DNA of 64,000 nt, from the NCBI GenBank assembly GCA_910585785.1, contig CAJUEV010000007.1, positions 10,430 to 74,429 on the forward strand. Reading direction: 5' to 3'. Made by a program: the position numbers and the translations under genes. Under the pieces are notes generated by a model. The model worked only from the letters and a program-made list of their open reading frames with translations, was not told the origin of the DNA and ran no database searches. This DNA comes from an uncultured Christensenella sp. Its GTDB lineage: Bacteria > Bacillota > Clostridia > Christensenellales > Borkfalkiaceae. Shown here piece after piece: positions 1 to 8,766 of the stretch (its first letter is position 1; every line of letters begins with the position of its first letter).

Positions 1-2000
1 CGCTCAGCGTTCTTAAAAAGTCGGTAAAAGTCGACTGGACTGTGGACGCATACGTTTATGACGGAAAGCCTCACGCGCCTACCGCAACGTTTACAAGCAT
101 TCACGGCGACAAACTTTCTATGACGGTTACCGTTGAAGAAAAGGGCGGTTCGGCTTTAAGCGGCTTGCCTTACGACGCAGGCGACTATACTGCAACCGCT
201 TCTTCAACCAACGCAAACTACAAGTTTACGGACGAAACTAAGGACTTTACTATCGGTAAAGCAAATATAACCGTTACGGGTACGGGCGACCAGTTCTACC
301 TCAGCGACGCTGATAAGGACATATCGCTTGACGTAACCGAAAGCGGCGTATACAAGTTTATAATTCTTAAAGGAAACGTAGTTTCGGCAACTATCTATTA
401 CAGTCAGGCGTACGACGCAAACAGCGCATATCCTACGCCCGACGGCGATAACACCATAACGGGAAGTAAGCCCACGTTTACCGCGGCAGGCAAGTACGTT
501 GTAAATTATCGCATCGTTGCAGACAACCACAACGAATATCGCGGACAGTGGACGGTAGAAGTTATCGACAATACCGAAAAACTTGTAACCGTAACGTTTA
601 ATAAACCCTATTCCGTAGAATACGGCGAAGTTCCCGAGTCGAAAGAGCAGCTTGCCGATATGATGAAAGCACTTATCGACGGCGGATACGTAACGATTGA
701 CGGACTTGACACGGAAACCTTCCTGCAAGTTATGGAAATGCGTTTAAGCGTAGACAATTCGTCCTCCGCTACGTCCGATACCGACGTCGGCAGATACACG
801 CCTTACTTCGCGATTAAACCCGAATACGAGGCGACTTACGGCGGATATTCGATATTCTACAAGACGGCTGACCATTCCGAAAATACCAATATCGGTAAAT
901 TTGAAATCGAACAGCGCGAACTTGAAATCAAGTGGGACAGCATCGGCTTTGTTTACGACGGAAACGTTCACCTTCCCAAGGCTACCATAAGCGGATTTAA
1001 GGACGGCAAGACGTTTGAACTTGCGCTTGATTCTGCGGAAGGCAAAGTATTCAAGTTGGAAGCGGACGGAAAAACCATTGAAGTTGAAGTATCCGTAATA
1101 GGCGACCTTACAAGCGCTGGCGGACATACCGTAAATATTGCGGTCAACGACACCAACTATAAAGTAAGCGCGCCTTCAACCACTATTTCCATTACAACGC
1201 CTATACAACTTACGGTGGAATGGGATAGCGCAAGTTACGTTTACGACGGAAACCTTCACCTTCCCCAGGCAACCATTAAAGGCTTTGCAGGCGGCAAAAC
1301 GTTTGAATTTACGCTTTTGACTGCCGACGGCGGAAGCTACTCTTACAACTACAACGGCGCTACGATTACGTTCAACGTAACCGTTACGGGCTCGGGAAAC
1401 AAACTTACCGACGTAGGCGTTTATGCGGTAAACGTTACCTGCAACAGCGCAAACTACGTTATAAAGAACCCCAACAGCGCAATAAGCATAACGGCGCCCA
1501 GAAAACTTGTCGTAACCTGGAATCAGACGGTGTTTGAGGACGACGGCAGCGTTCACCTTCCCAAGGCGCGTATAAGCGGCTTCAAGGACAGCGACCCCGT
1601 TGAAATCGAACTTAAAACGGCAACGGGCGGCGTGTTCCAGATGAACGTAGACGGCAAAATGCTTGTGTTTACGGTCGTTGTAGAAGGCGACAGCAACGCT
1701 ACGTTGCTTAAAGACAAAGGCAATTACACCCTTATGCTCAGCGTAGACAGCGGAGAATACGTAATAGAAAACCCCAACGCTACGGTAAGCATACGCGAAC
1801 TTATTTCGGGCGGAAAGACCGTCGACGGAAAAATTACCCCGCTTATGATTGGCATACTCGCCGCTCTCGGCGTTCTGCTGATTATGATTATAATCGCTTA
1901 TATCGTTGCGGCTAAGCGTAAGCCCGCTGCGGCTGGTTACGGCGACGACGACGGCGGTTTCAGCGAACCGTACGACGATTTTGAAGCAGGTCAGGAGTAA
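1..2000 (+). CDS. Surface protein with Ig-like (MBG/YDG-type) repeats, C-terminal membrane anchor; 5' partial
   Basis: The reading frame is open from the first base, so the gene starts outside the window; a GTG at position 42 is not its start. At least four related modules recur, each opening with a W-x(5-6)-YDG-x-HLP-like string (for example VYDGNVHLPKA, VYDGNLHLPQA, EDDGSVHLPKA) and ending near a N-x-NY(V/K) strand, which is the look of bacterial Ig-like MBG/YDG surface repeats. One hydrophobic helix (about bases 1845-1910) is followed by a KRK stop-transfer cluster and an acidic tail, so the protein is probably held in the membrane with the repeats outside. Role unknown; adhesion or cell-surface architecture is an inference. 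Confidence 0.8.
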   Translation, partial: LSVLKKSVKVDWTVDAYVYDGKPHAPTATFTSIHGDKLSMTVTVEEKGGSALSGLPYDAGDYTATASSTNANYKFTDETKDFTIGKANITVTGTGDQFYLSDADKDISLDVTESGVYKFIILKGNVVSATIYYSQAYDANSAYPTPDGDNTITGSKPTFTAAGKYVVNYRIVADNHNEYRGQWTVEVIDNTEKLVTVTFNKPYSVEYGEVPESKEQLADMMKALIDGGYVTIDGLDTETFLQVMEMRLSVDNSSSATSDTDVGRYTPYFAIKPEYEATYGGYSIFYKTADHSENTNIGKFEIEQRELEIKWDSIGFVYDGNVHLPKATISGFKDGKTFELALDSAEGKVFKLEADGKTIEVEVSVIGDLTSAGGHTVNIAVNDTNYKVSAPSTTISITTPIQLTVEWDSASYVYDGNLHLPQATIKGFAGGKTFEFTLLTADGGSYSYNYNGATITFNVTVTGSGNKLTDVGVYAVNVTCNSANYVIKNPNSAISITAPRKLVVTWNQTVFEDDGSVHLPKARISGFKDSDPVEIELKTATGGVFQMNVDGKMLVFTVVVEGDSNATLLKDKGNYTLMLSVDSGEYVIENPNATVSIRELISGGKTVDGKITPLMIGILAALGVLLIMIIIAYIVAAKRKPAAAGYGDDDGGFSEPYDDFEAGQE

Positions 2001-2174
2001 TTTGCGATAAACTTGTCGGTTACCACACCGTTCCGGTTTAAACAAAGCGCCCCAAACAATTTGCTTTTGCCGGAAAAATTTCAAGTCTTTGCCGCTTTGC
2101 CCGAAAGGGCAACGGCGGCGGAGGCGATACATAGCCCAAAACGCGCGTTATAACGCGTTTTAACCTACCCTAAG

Positions 2175-2204
2175 GGCGCGGCGCCGCAATTGCGGCGCCG
2201 CGCC
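2175..2204. terminator. GC-rich perfect palindrome, probable terminator
   Basis: Arms of 15 bases (GGCGCGGCGCCGCAA and its exact complement) meet with no spacer. It lies about 175 bases after the stop codon of the surface-protein gene. No T-run follows, so intrinsic termination is likely but not certain. Confidence 0.45.
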
Positions 2205-2256
2205 TGAGCTTGGGGGGAGTTTAAAAAAATAAAACACACCGTTTTACAAAGTGTTA

Positions 2257-2288
2257 TTGACATTACCGCCTATGTGTGGTAATGTCAA
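2257..2288. promoter_or_regulatory. Operator-like inverted repeat upstream of GH31-like gene
   Basis: TTGACATTACC at 2257-2267 is repeated as its exact complement at 2278-2288, with 10 bases between. The left arm includes a perfect -35 hexamer (TTGACA), so a repressor bound here could block the promoter of the gene starting at 2354. The -10 is poor (TAATGT at the right spacing), so the promoter itself is uncertain. Confidence 0.5.
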
Positions 2289-2353
2289 ACTGTAATATTT
2301 TACAAAAGCGGCAACGCGGTGAAAAAGTCCGCAACGAAAGAAAGGAAGTTATT

Positions 2354-4408
2354 ATGGAACAGTTTATTTTCGGAAAAGTTCGCGTGCAAATTCTGTCCGA
2401 CGGCGTCGTCAGATTGGAGTGTGCGCGTAAGGGCAAATTTTGCGATAAAAACACTTTTTTAATTCCCGAAAGGCAAAAATTTAGCGGCGCGGCAAGCAAA
2501 GCGCGCGTTTACGGCAGTTCGGTAGTTTTCGGAGATTACGTAATAAACGTCGCTTCGGAAAGCGGGCTTTCGGGACTGACGGTCACAAAAAACGGTTCCG
2601 CCGTATACAAGTACAAAAAAATGCAGTCAAGCGGCGTTTTGCCCGCAGTTGACAAAACGCCGGAAATTTTCGCTTTTGCGGATAATCCGCGCGCGTTTGT
2701 TCCCGAAGGCGGATACGCCTACCGCGGAAAACTGAAAAACAGCGGGTTTTCGTTTGAAGAAAACACCGTTGACATATATCTTCTGTTTTGCGGCGGCAAT
2801 GCGGAAAAATTGCGCTCGCTTTACATATCGCTTACGGGGCGCGGAGGGCTTATTCCTTTGTCCGCGCTCGGGCTCGGCGCGGTTGTAAATTGCGGACTTG
2901 ACGAAAAAACGGTAAAAAGCGTTGCGGAAGGTTTTAAAGCGGCTGAATTGCCCCTTGACGTTCTGGCGATAGGGGAGAGTGAAAACACATCGGAAAATAT
3001 TTCCGCCCCGCGCTTTCAGGAAGCGCCTAAACTGTTTTCATACGCCCGCGTAAATAAACTTAAAACAATGTATTGCGGCGGTTTAAAACCCGTTGAAGGC
3101 GCTTCCAACGTCTTTCATCCCGCGGAAGTCAAGTTCCGCGAAAAAAAGTTGAATTCGCTTTTAAAACAAGGGCTGGACTATTGGCAGTGTAATAATTCGC
3201 AGGACACAGTTCCGCCCGTCGGCGGGCTTTCGCGCGAAATGCTTGCGGCGTACGTTTCAGAGGAAATTTCCCGCCGGCGTTTTGAAAACGCTGCTATGGG
3301 AGAGGACGTAAGCAGACCGCTTGCGATATCAACCGTATCGGAAGACGTCGGCGCGGGCGCGCACCGTTTTCCCGTGGTTTGCGCGGGTGAACTTCTTTCC
3401 GCGGAGTATATTTCGTCAGCGGTTGAAAATATGCTTAAACTTGCGGGCAGCGGGCTTTACGCGTATTACCGCTGCGGCATATATAACGGCTGCGACGGCG
3501 ATTACATAAGGCGCGCCCAGTATTCCGCGCTTTCGCCCGCAATGTTTTTAAACTGCAACGTAGGCGGGCAGGACTATATTCCGTTTACAGGCGAAACGGA
3601 GCAATGCGTAAGGGAATATGTTAATTTAAGGCGCCGTCTTTTGCCAGTTATCTATAAAAACGTTTACGAAAATTATAATTGCGGCAAGCCCGCTTTCAGG
3701 GCGTTGGGCTGGGAATATCCGCAGGATAAACGCGCTTGCAAACGTCGTGACGAGTATTTGCTGGGCAACGATATTTTAATAGCGCCCGTTTCGGAAGCAA
3801 AATCCTGCGAAAGAGAAGTTTATCTTCCGAAGGGCAGGTGGATAGACGTTTTCGACGGCAAGATATATTCGGGCGGTAAAACCGTTGTAAAGGAATACTG
3901 CGTCGGCGAGGCACCCGTTTTTGTGCGGCTTGGCGCGCTGTTGCCCCTTGCATATGCCGCGGAAAACGCCGAAAATACGCTTTGGGACAACCTTGTGTTT
4001 GACTTCTACCCCGATAAGGAATTTGAAGATAACGGTTACGTTTACGAGGACGACGGCGCAACTTGCGCTTATCTGCGCGAAAAATGCCGCAAAAGCGCTT
4101 ATTCCGCTCGTTACGACGCAAATTCAAACGCCTTTAAAATAATTATAAACGCGGCGGAAGGCTCGTTTGAAGGCGACAAGGCGGCTATGCAAAGGCGGTT
4201 GACCGTCAAATATCATTTACTTTCGGGGGTAAATTCAATTAAGCGCGTTACCGTAAACGGAGCCGATACCGACTATGTCAAAACCGCAAAAAACAAGACG
4301 GTATTTCCGCTTAACACCGAAAAAAGTTCACCCGACGGCGGTTGCGCCTCGGTAGAATTTGCCGCTTCTGTTGACAAACTTTACGAAATAGTTTTTTATC
4401 TTAACTGA
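2354..4408 (+). CDS. GH31-family-like protein with altered catalytic motifs
   Basis: The ATG at 2354 follows AAAGGAAG at a normal distance. The 684-residue protein follows the GH31 (alpha-glucosidase/alpha-xylosidase) order: an N-terminal beta domain, a (beta/alpha)8 region, then the signature YLLGNDILIAPV and YLPKGRWIDVFDGKIY strings of the C-terminal beta domains. At the usual nucleophile motif (G-x-D-x-x-W-x-DMNE in the family) the sequence reads GLDYWQCNNSQ, and the usual GD of the acid/base motif appears as AGELLSAEY. It therefore looks like a GH31 fold that has lost, or strongly altered, its catalytic pair. There is no signal peptide, so it is probably cytoplasmic. The gene lies 45 bp before the bile salt hydrolase start. 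Confidence 0.75.
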   Translation: MEQFIFGKVRVQILSDGVVRLECARKGKFCDKNTFLIPERQKFSGAASKARVYGSSVVFGDYVINVASESGLSGLTVTKNGSAVYKYKKMQSSGVLPAVDKTPEIFAFADNPRAFVPEGGYAYRGKLKNSGFSFEENTVDIYLLFCGGNAEKLRSLYISLTGRGGLIPLSALGLGAVVNCGLDEKTVKSVAEGFKAAELPLDVLAIGESENTSENISAPRFQEAPKLFSYARVNKLKTMYCGGLKPVEGASNVFHPAEVKFREKKLNSLLKQGLDYWQCNNSQDTVPPVGGLSREMLAAYVSEEISRRRFENAAMGEDVSRPLAISTVSEDVGAGAHRFPVVCAGELLSAEYISSAVENMLKLAGSGLYAYYRCGIYNGCDGDYIRRAQYSALSPAMFLNCNVGGQDYIPFTGETEQCVREYVNLRRRLLPVIYKNVYENYNCGKPAFRALGWEYPQDKRACKRRDEYLLGNDILIAPVSEAKSCEREVYLPKGRWIDVFDGKIYSGGKTVVKEYCVGEAPVFVRLGALLPLAYAAENAENTLWDNLVFDFYPDKEFEDNGYVYEDDGATCAYLREKCRKSAYSARYDANSNAFKIIINAAEGSFEGDKAAMQRRLTVKYHLLSGVNSIKRVTVNGADTDYVKTAKNKTVFPLNTEKSSPDGGCASVEFAASVDKLYEIVFYLN

Positions 4409-4453
4409 TTTTTTGCGCGTATGGGAAGCATAATATTTTTAAGGAGAAATATT

Positions 4454-5461
4454 ATGTGCACAGCGGCAACTTACAAGACAAAACGTTTTTACTTCGGGCG
4501 GACGCTCGACTATGATAAATCTTATGACGAAGAAGTCACGATAACCCCGCGCGGATTTTTGCTTGATTTCCGCAAGACGGAAAGTTTAAAAAAGCACTAC
4601 GCGCTTATAGGTACGGCGTTCGTTCCCGACGGTTACCCCCTGTACTATGACGCGATGAACGAAAAAGGACTTTGTATGGCGGGGCTCAATTTTGTGGGGA
4701 ACGCGTATTACGGAAGGGAACAGGCGGATAAAATAAATTTGTCGCAGTTTGAGTTTATTCCGTATATTTTAGGCAAATGCGCAAGCGTTGACGAGGCGGA
4801 AAAAACGCTTAAAAAGATAAACCTTATTTCTTTGCCGTACAGCAAAAACCTTGCCGTTGCGGAATTGCATTGGATAATAGCGGATAAAAAACGCTGCATA
4901 ACGGTTGAAAGCGTAAAGGAAGGACTTAAAATATACGATAATCCCGTCGGCGTTTTAACCAACAATCCCGCTTTCCCCGAGCAGTTGTTCAACCTTAACA
5001 ATTATATGGGGCTTTCCGTAAAAGAGCCGCAAAACACCTTTTCAAAAAAACTTAAACTGCAAATTTACGGCAGGGGCTTCGGCGCAATTGGCTTGCCCGG
5101 CGACTGGTCGCCGCAGTCGCGTTTTGTGCGCGCTGCGTTTGTAAAACTTAACGCAGTTTCGGGTGATTCCGAGGAAGAAGGCGTAAACCAGTTTTTTCAT
5201 ATAATGGGCACCGTAGAGCAGCCTTGCGGCAGCGGAATAACGGAAAACGGCGGCTATGAAAGAAGCGTTTACACTTCCTGTTGTTGCGCGGACAGCGGCG
5301 TATATTATTACACGACATACGCAAATCATTGCGTTTGCGCGGTGGATATGCGTGCGGAAAATCTTGAAGGCGAAAGTCTTATAAGATATCAGCATCTCTC
5401 GCGTGAAAATATTGTATTTCAAAACGGACGAAAGCCGCTTCAAGCGGAAGAAATCCGTTAA
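4454..5461 (+). CDS. bsh: Bile salt hydrolase (choloylglycine hydrolase, Ntn family)
   Basis: This enzyme cleaves the amide bond of glycine- or taurine-conjugated bile salts (linear amide C-N hydrolase family). The start at ATG 4454 sits behind AAGGAG and puts the nucleophile at Cys2 after Met removal. The catalytic set known for clostridial BSH is complete: Cys2, Arg16 and Asp19 (FGRTLD), Asn79 (AGLNF), Asn170 (VLTNNP) and Arg223 (SPQSRF), and the GLPGDWSPQSRF block matches BSH more closely than penicillin V acylases. Its length of 335 residues is normal. No signal peptide is present, so it is cytoplasmic. It points to an intestinal habitat. Penicillin V acylase activity is the main alternative. 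Confidence 0.9.
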   Translation: MCTAATYKTKRFYFGRTLDYDKSYDEEVTITPRGFLLDFRKTESLKKHYALIGTAFVPDGYPLYYDAMNEKGLCMAGLNFVGNAYYGREQADKINLSQFEFIPYILGKCASVDEAEKTLKKINLISLPYSKNLAVAELHWIIADKKRCITVESVKEGLKIYDNPVGVLTNNPAFPEQLFNLNNYMGLSVKEPQNTFSKKLKLQIYGRGFGAIGLPGDWSPQSRFVRAAFVKLNAVSGDSEEEGVNQFFHIMGTVEQPCGSGITENGGYERSVYTSCCCADSGVYYYTTYANHCVCAVDMRAENLEGESLIRYQHLSRENIVFQNGRKPLQAEEIR

Positions 5462-5484
5462 AATAAAATTTTTAAGAGGTATTT

Positions 5485-6330
5485 ATGGTTTACGAAAAAA
5501 TAGACTTATACGCCTATTTCGGATTAAAGCGCGGAAAGGGCGCGGCAGGCTTCGTTCAGACGTACGTACAACACGCCACGCCCGAATTAAAACGCAAAAT
5601 ACGCCCCGCAATGCTGGTTATTCCCGGCGGCGGCTATAAAATGCGCTCCGATAGGGAAGGCGAACCCGTGGCGCTTAAATACGCGGTAAACGGCTACGCT
5701 TCGTTCGTCTTGGAGTACAGCATAAACACCCCTTATCCCGCGCCCTTGCTTGAAGCGTGTATGGCGGTCATATATATCAGAGAAAACGCCGAAAAATACA
5801 GCGTAAGCAAAAATCATATAGCGGCAATCGGCTTTTCCGCGGGCGGACATCTTGCCGCAATGTTGGCGAATATGTACAACGATAAGCAGATAGAGGCGAT
5901 TCACGGCGAAAGGTCGCCGCTTGCCCGTCCCGACGCCGTAATTTTATCGTATCCGGTAATTTCTTCCGAAGCGTATGGCCACGGAGTTACTTTTGAAACC
6001 ATTTCCGGCGGCGATAACGCTTTGCGTGAAAAATTGTCTTTGGAAAAACGCGTTACCAAGGACAGTTCGCCCGCTTTTATATGGCACACCGCCGAGGACA
6101 ACATTGTCAACGTTGAAAACGCCATTGTCTATGCGCGCGCTTGCAAAAAAGCCGGCGTTCCGTTCGCCCTGCATATTTTTGAAAAAGGCTGGCACGGGTT
6201 AAGTCTTTGCAATTTTGAAACGCACAACTTTGCCGAGGAAGAAACTCGGTTGGAGTACGTCGGCAAATGGTTTGAGCTGTCTTTGGATTGGCTTAAAGCG
6301 CGCGGCTTTGCAGTCCGTGCAGAAAAGTAA
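5485..6330 (+). CDS. Alpha/beta hydrolase, acetyl-esterase-like
   Basis: A 281-residue serine hydrolase of the acetyl esterase/acetylxylan esterase type. The oxyanion-hole string IPGGGY (46-51), the nucleophile elbow GFSAGG with Ser118, Asp205 (HTAEDNIV) and His237 (KGWHGL) form a complete triad. It starts 23 bases after the bile salt hydrolase behind AAGAGGT and is followed by a terminator, so the two are probably co-transcribed. No signal peptide is visible. Deacetylation of a carbohydrate or small ester is likely; the substrate cannot be read from the sequence. Confidence 0.85.
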   Translation: MVYEKIDLYAYFGLKRGKGAAGFVQTYVQHATPELKRKIRPAMLVIPGGGYKMRSDREGEPVALKYAVNGYASFVLEYSINTPYPAPLLEACMAVIYIRENAEKYSVSKNHIAAIGFSAGGHLAAMLANMYNDKQIEAIHGERSPLARPDAVILSYPVISSEAYGHGVTFETISGGDNALREKLSLEKRVTKDSSPAFIWHTAEDNIVNVENAIVYARACKKAGVPFALHIFEKGWHGLSLCNFETHNFAEEETRLEYVGKWFELSLDWLKARGFAVRAEK

Positions 6331-6344
6331 TTAAATACTTAGTA

Positions 6345-6374
6345 CCTTACGCAAAAAAATTTGCGTGAGGTTTT
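6345..6374 (+). terminator. Intrinsic terminator after esterase gene
   Basis: CCTTACGCAAA pairs with TTTGCGTGAGG across an AAAA loop (one G-T pair), followed by TTTT. It separates the bile salt hydrolase/esterase pair from the HD-RyR-SLOG gene. Confidence 0.85.
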
Positions 6375-6408
6375 ATAGTGTTAATTTTAAAAAGTAAGAG
6401 GTTGTGCT

Positions 6409-8766
6409 ATGCAATGTCTTGAAGCGCTTGCGGAAAAATTTTTCGACTTAAAATTAGATAAAGACAAAAACGACTTGACCTGTCTTAAACGTTCGCTTGA
6501 CAAGTTTTGCAAAACGGGAAAAAAGGAGGACGCTTTTTCCGTTTATTTCTGCTTTTGCGAAATTTACAAAATTTTCGGAACGGGCTATAAAACTATCGGC
6601 AGGCTTATCGAATTGCTTTCCGACCACGAGTACCATTCGGGCGAGTTGCTTACAAAGCACCGCGACCATTACTCGCATTCAGTCTACGTGTTTGCTTTGG
6701 GGCTTGCAATTTACGCAAACGATAAAAAATTCGCGCAAATTTACGACGGATTTTATAAAACGGAAAACGGTTGCTCGCACTTTTTGAAGTATTGGGGCGT
6801 TACGTCGCTGTTTCACGATATTGGCTATCCGTTTCAACTTGCACACGAGCAAATTAAAGCCTACACTCGCGAACTCTGGGGCGACGATAAAAATTTTTGC
6901 GAAGGCAAGGACAACCCTTACGTTTCGTACGACAATATGAACAAGCTTGTCAACCTTCAAAAATCGGTTGAAAAGCGCTGCGGCTACGTTTTGCCGCATA
7001 AAAACGTAAACGCGCTTTTTGCGTGCAGTCTTGCCGACAGGCTTAACTACGATTTGGGTGAAACATATTCTGCTTTGAGCCGACGTTTTAAAAAACAGTC
7101 CGAATATATGGACCACGCCTATTTCAGCGCGCTTATACTGTTTAAACAAATAGTCGTTTCGGGCGTGGAAATAACGCGCGACGTTCTGGACGCGCTTACC
7201 GCCATTTTATTGCACAACAGCCTTAACAGATACGGGCTTAAAACCGCGCGCCCGCACCGGCCTTCCGAACACCCGCTTGCATACCTGCTGGTTTTGTGTG
7301 ACGAATTGCAAAATTGGGACAGAACCGCCTTCGGGCTTGTAAGCAAAAAAGACCCTCTTGCATATAAGGCGCTGTTTGAAATATCGGAAGGGGAACTGAA
7401 AATAGAGTATGTTTTCAACGATTTGCGCGTAAAAATACCCGTTTTGCATAACGAAAGCGGCAACGAAGTTTTTACGTATACATACCGCGACAATCTCAAC
7501 GTTTTAAAGTTGCAGGGCAAAAAATTTGTTGACTTTGAAAAAAACGATTTCACAATAAAAAATTGCGATACGTTTGTGGACGAAATTTACAAACTTATCA
7601 AAAGTCATACCCAAATTACGGCGCTTTACAAACAATGCGCAAGCGACAAAAAGCCGGAAAGTTTTGCTTCTTCCGACAAGTTTATAAACCTTTGCGACTT
7701 TGCCGTAGCCGTTCACGCAAGTTATCGCACGGCGGTAAAAAGAATTTACGGCATTGACGAGCCGCCTTTTGAAGAACTTATGCTTGAATTAAAGCTTTCA
7801 AATATAGAGCAGGCTAAATCTTATGCGGAAAAGTTGGAACTTATAAATTGCTTTTACAGCGATAAAGAGCTTGACTACCCCGTCGTTGAATGTTTTGTAG
7901 AAAAGGACGAGGCGGACGGCGGCGCGCGCAGAGATTTGGGCTTTCTTGCAAGAGAGGAGCACTTGCGTTGGGTAAAAGAAAAACTTTCCGCAGGCTGGAA
8001 GTACGGCACGTCGTATATCACCGTTGACGAAAACGGCAACCAGAAGGAAGACAAGGCAAAACGCAATTCTGAAAAAATTCATAAGGACATTGTGCCTTAC
8101 GATTGTCTTACTGAAAGCGAAAAAGAAAAGGACAAAATAATGATAAAAAATATGGTGCCTTTTCTTTATAAGTACGGACACGGCGTACGTATTTACAGTT
8201 ACCGCCACGGAAGAAAGCCCGCCCTTGAAATTGCGGGCTGCGGACATCGCAATATATCAATGACGGACGAAGATTTGCGCGCGCAAATAAAAAATATTCT
8301 TTCGGAATACGCAAAGGACAACCGCGTAACCGTACGCACAAACTTTGCTTACGGCGCAGACCAGCTTATAGCGGAATGCGCGGCTGAACTCGGGCTTACC
8401 ATTAAAGCCGTTTTGCCGTTGCCATATGAAGAATACATTGCAAAAATCAAACGTGACTCGCTTGACAGCGGCTATAAATTTGACGAAGCGGACGAGTTGA
8501 AAATGCGGCACTTGCTTGCCTTGGCTGTTTCGTGCAAGGTTGTTGAGGACGATGAATATACTTATTTAAAGGCTTCCGAGTACATAATAGGCAAGTGCAG
8601 CAAACTTATTGCCTTATGGGACGGAATACCTACCAAATTAGAGGACGAGGAGGGCAATCCCATAAATCAGGGCGGAACGTATTACAACATTTGCCTAGCG
8701 CGTAATTCACGTCGCCTTAAAGATGAAGATATTCATATAATTAACTGTAAAAGGAAGTTTATTTAA
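6409..8766 (+). CDS. HD - RyR - SLOG multidomain protein (candidate nucleotide-sensing/immune effector)
   Basis: The 785-residue protein joins three recognisable modules. An N-terminal HD-type phosphohydrolase region has HRDHYSHS (84-91) and SLFHDIGYP (133-141). A RyR-repeat-like segment occupies about 515-575 (AREEHLRWVKEKL..GWKYG, then KIHKDIVPYDCL). The C-terminal 180 residues form a SLOG/LOG-type Rossmann domain (IAGCGHRNIS, FAYGADQLIAECA, SKLIALWDG, GGTYY). RyR and SLOG domains are known from predicted nucleotide-signal conflict systems, and HD domains often hydrolyse nucleotides or cyclic dinucleotides. No signal peptide or membrane helix is seen. A terminator precedes it, and its stop codon directly abuts the ATG of the alpha-glucosidase gene. 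The function is inferred from domains only. Confidence 0.7.
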   Translation: MQCLEALAEKFFDLKLDKDKNDLTCLKRSLDKFCKTGKKEDAFSVYFCFCEIYKIFGTGYKTIGRLIELLSDHEYHSGELLTKHRDHYSHSVYVFALGLAIYANDKKFAQIYDGFYKTENGCSHFLKYWGVTSLFHDIGYPFQLAHEQIKAYTRELWGDDKNFCEGKDNPYVSYDNMNKLVNLQKSVEKRCGYVLPHKNVNALFACSLADRLNYDLGETYSALSRRFKKQSEYMDHAYFSALILFKQIVVSGVEITRDVLDALTAILLHNSLNRYGLKTARPHRPSEHPLAYLLVLCDELQNWDRTAFGLVSKKDPLAYKALFEISEGELKIEYVFNDLRVKIPVLHNESGNEVFTYTYRDNLNVLKLQGKKFVDFEKNDFTIKNCDTFVDEIYKLIKSHTQITALYKQCASDKKPESFASSDKFINLCDFAVAVHASYRTAVKRIYGIDEPPFEELMLELKLSNIEQAKSYAEKLELINCFYSDKELDYPVVECFVEKDEADGGARRDLGFLAREEHLRWVKEKLSAGWKYGTSYITVDENGNQKEDKAKRNSEKIHKDIVPYDCLTESEKEKDKIMIKNMVPFLYKYGHGVRIYSYRHGRKPALEIAGCGHRNISMTDEDLRAQIKNILSEYAKDNRVTVRTNFAYGADQLIAECAAELGLTIKAVLPLPYEEYIAKIKRDSLDSGYKFDEADELKMRHLLALAVSCKVVEDDEYTYLKASEYIIGKCSKLIALWDGIPTKLEDEEGNPINQGGTYYNICLARNSRRLKDEDIHIINCKRKFI

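Larger units (their letters stand above)
2001..2353. other. Intergenic region with three hairpins and an operator-like repeat
   Basis: This 353-bp gap holds no convincing gene. It contains a hairpin with a GAAA tetraloop (2097-2112, arms TTGCCC/GGGCAA), a stem around 2134-2157 (AAAACGCG/CGCGTTTT), a 30-bp perfect GC-rich palindrome (2175-2204), and an operator-like inverted repeat just before the next gene (2257-2288). The first three probably end transcription of the surface-protein gene, but none has a classical T-run. Confidence 0.6.

Noticed and set aside
1176..2132. Long minus-strand open frame opposite the surface-protein gene
   Set aside because: It mirrors the repeat codons of the plus-strand gene, has no ribosome site, and its product is a Val/Arg/Tyr-rich shadow.
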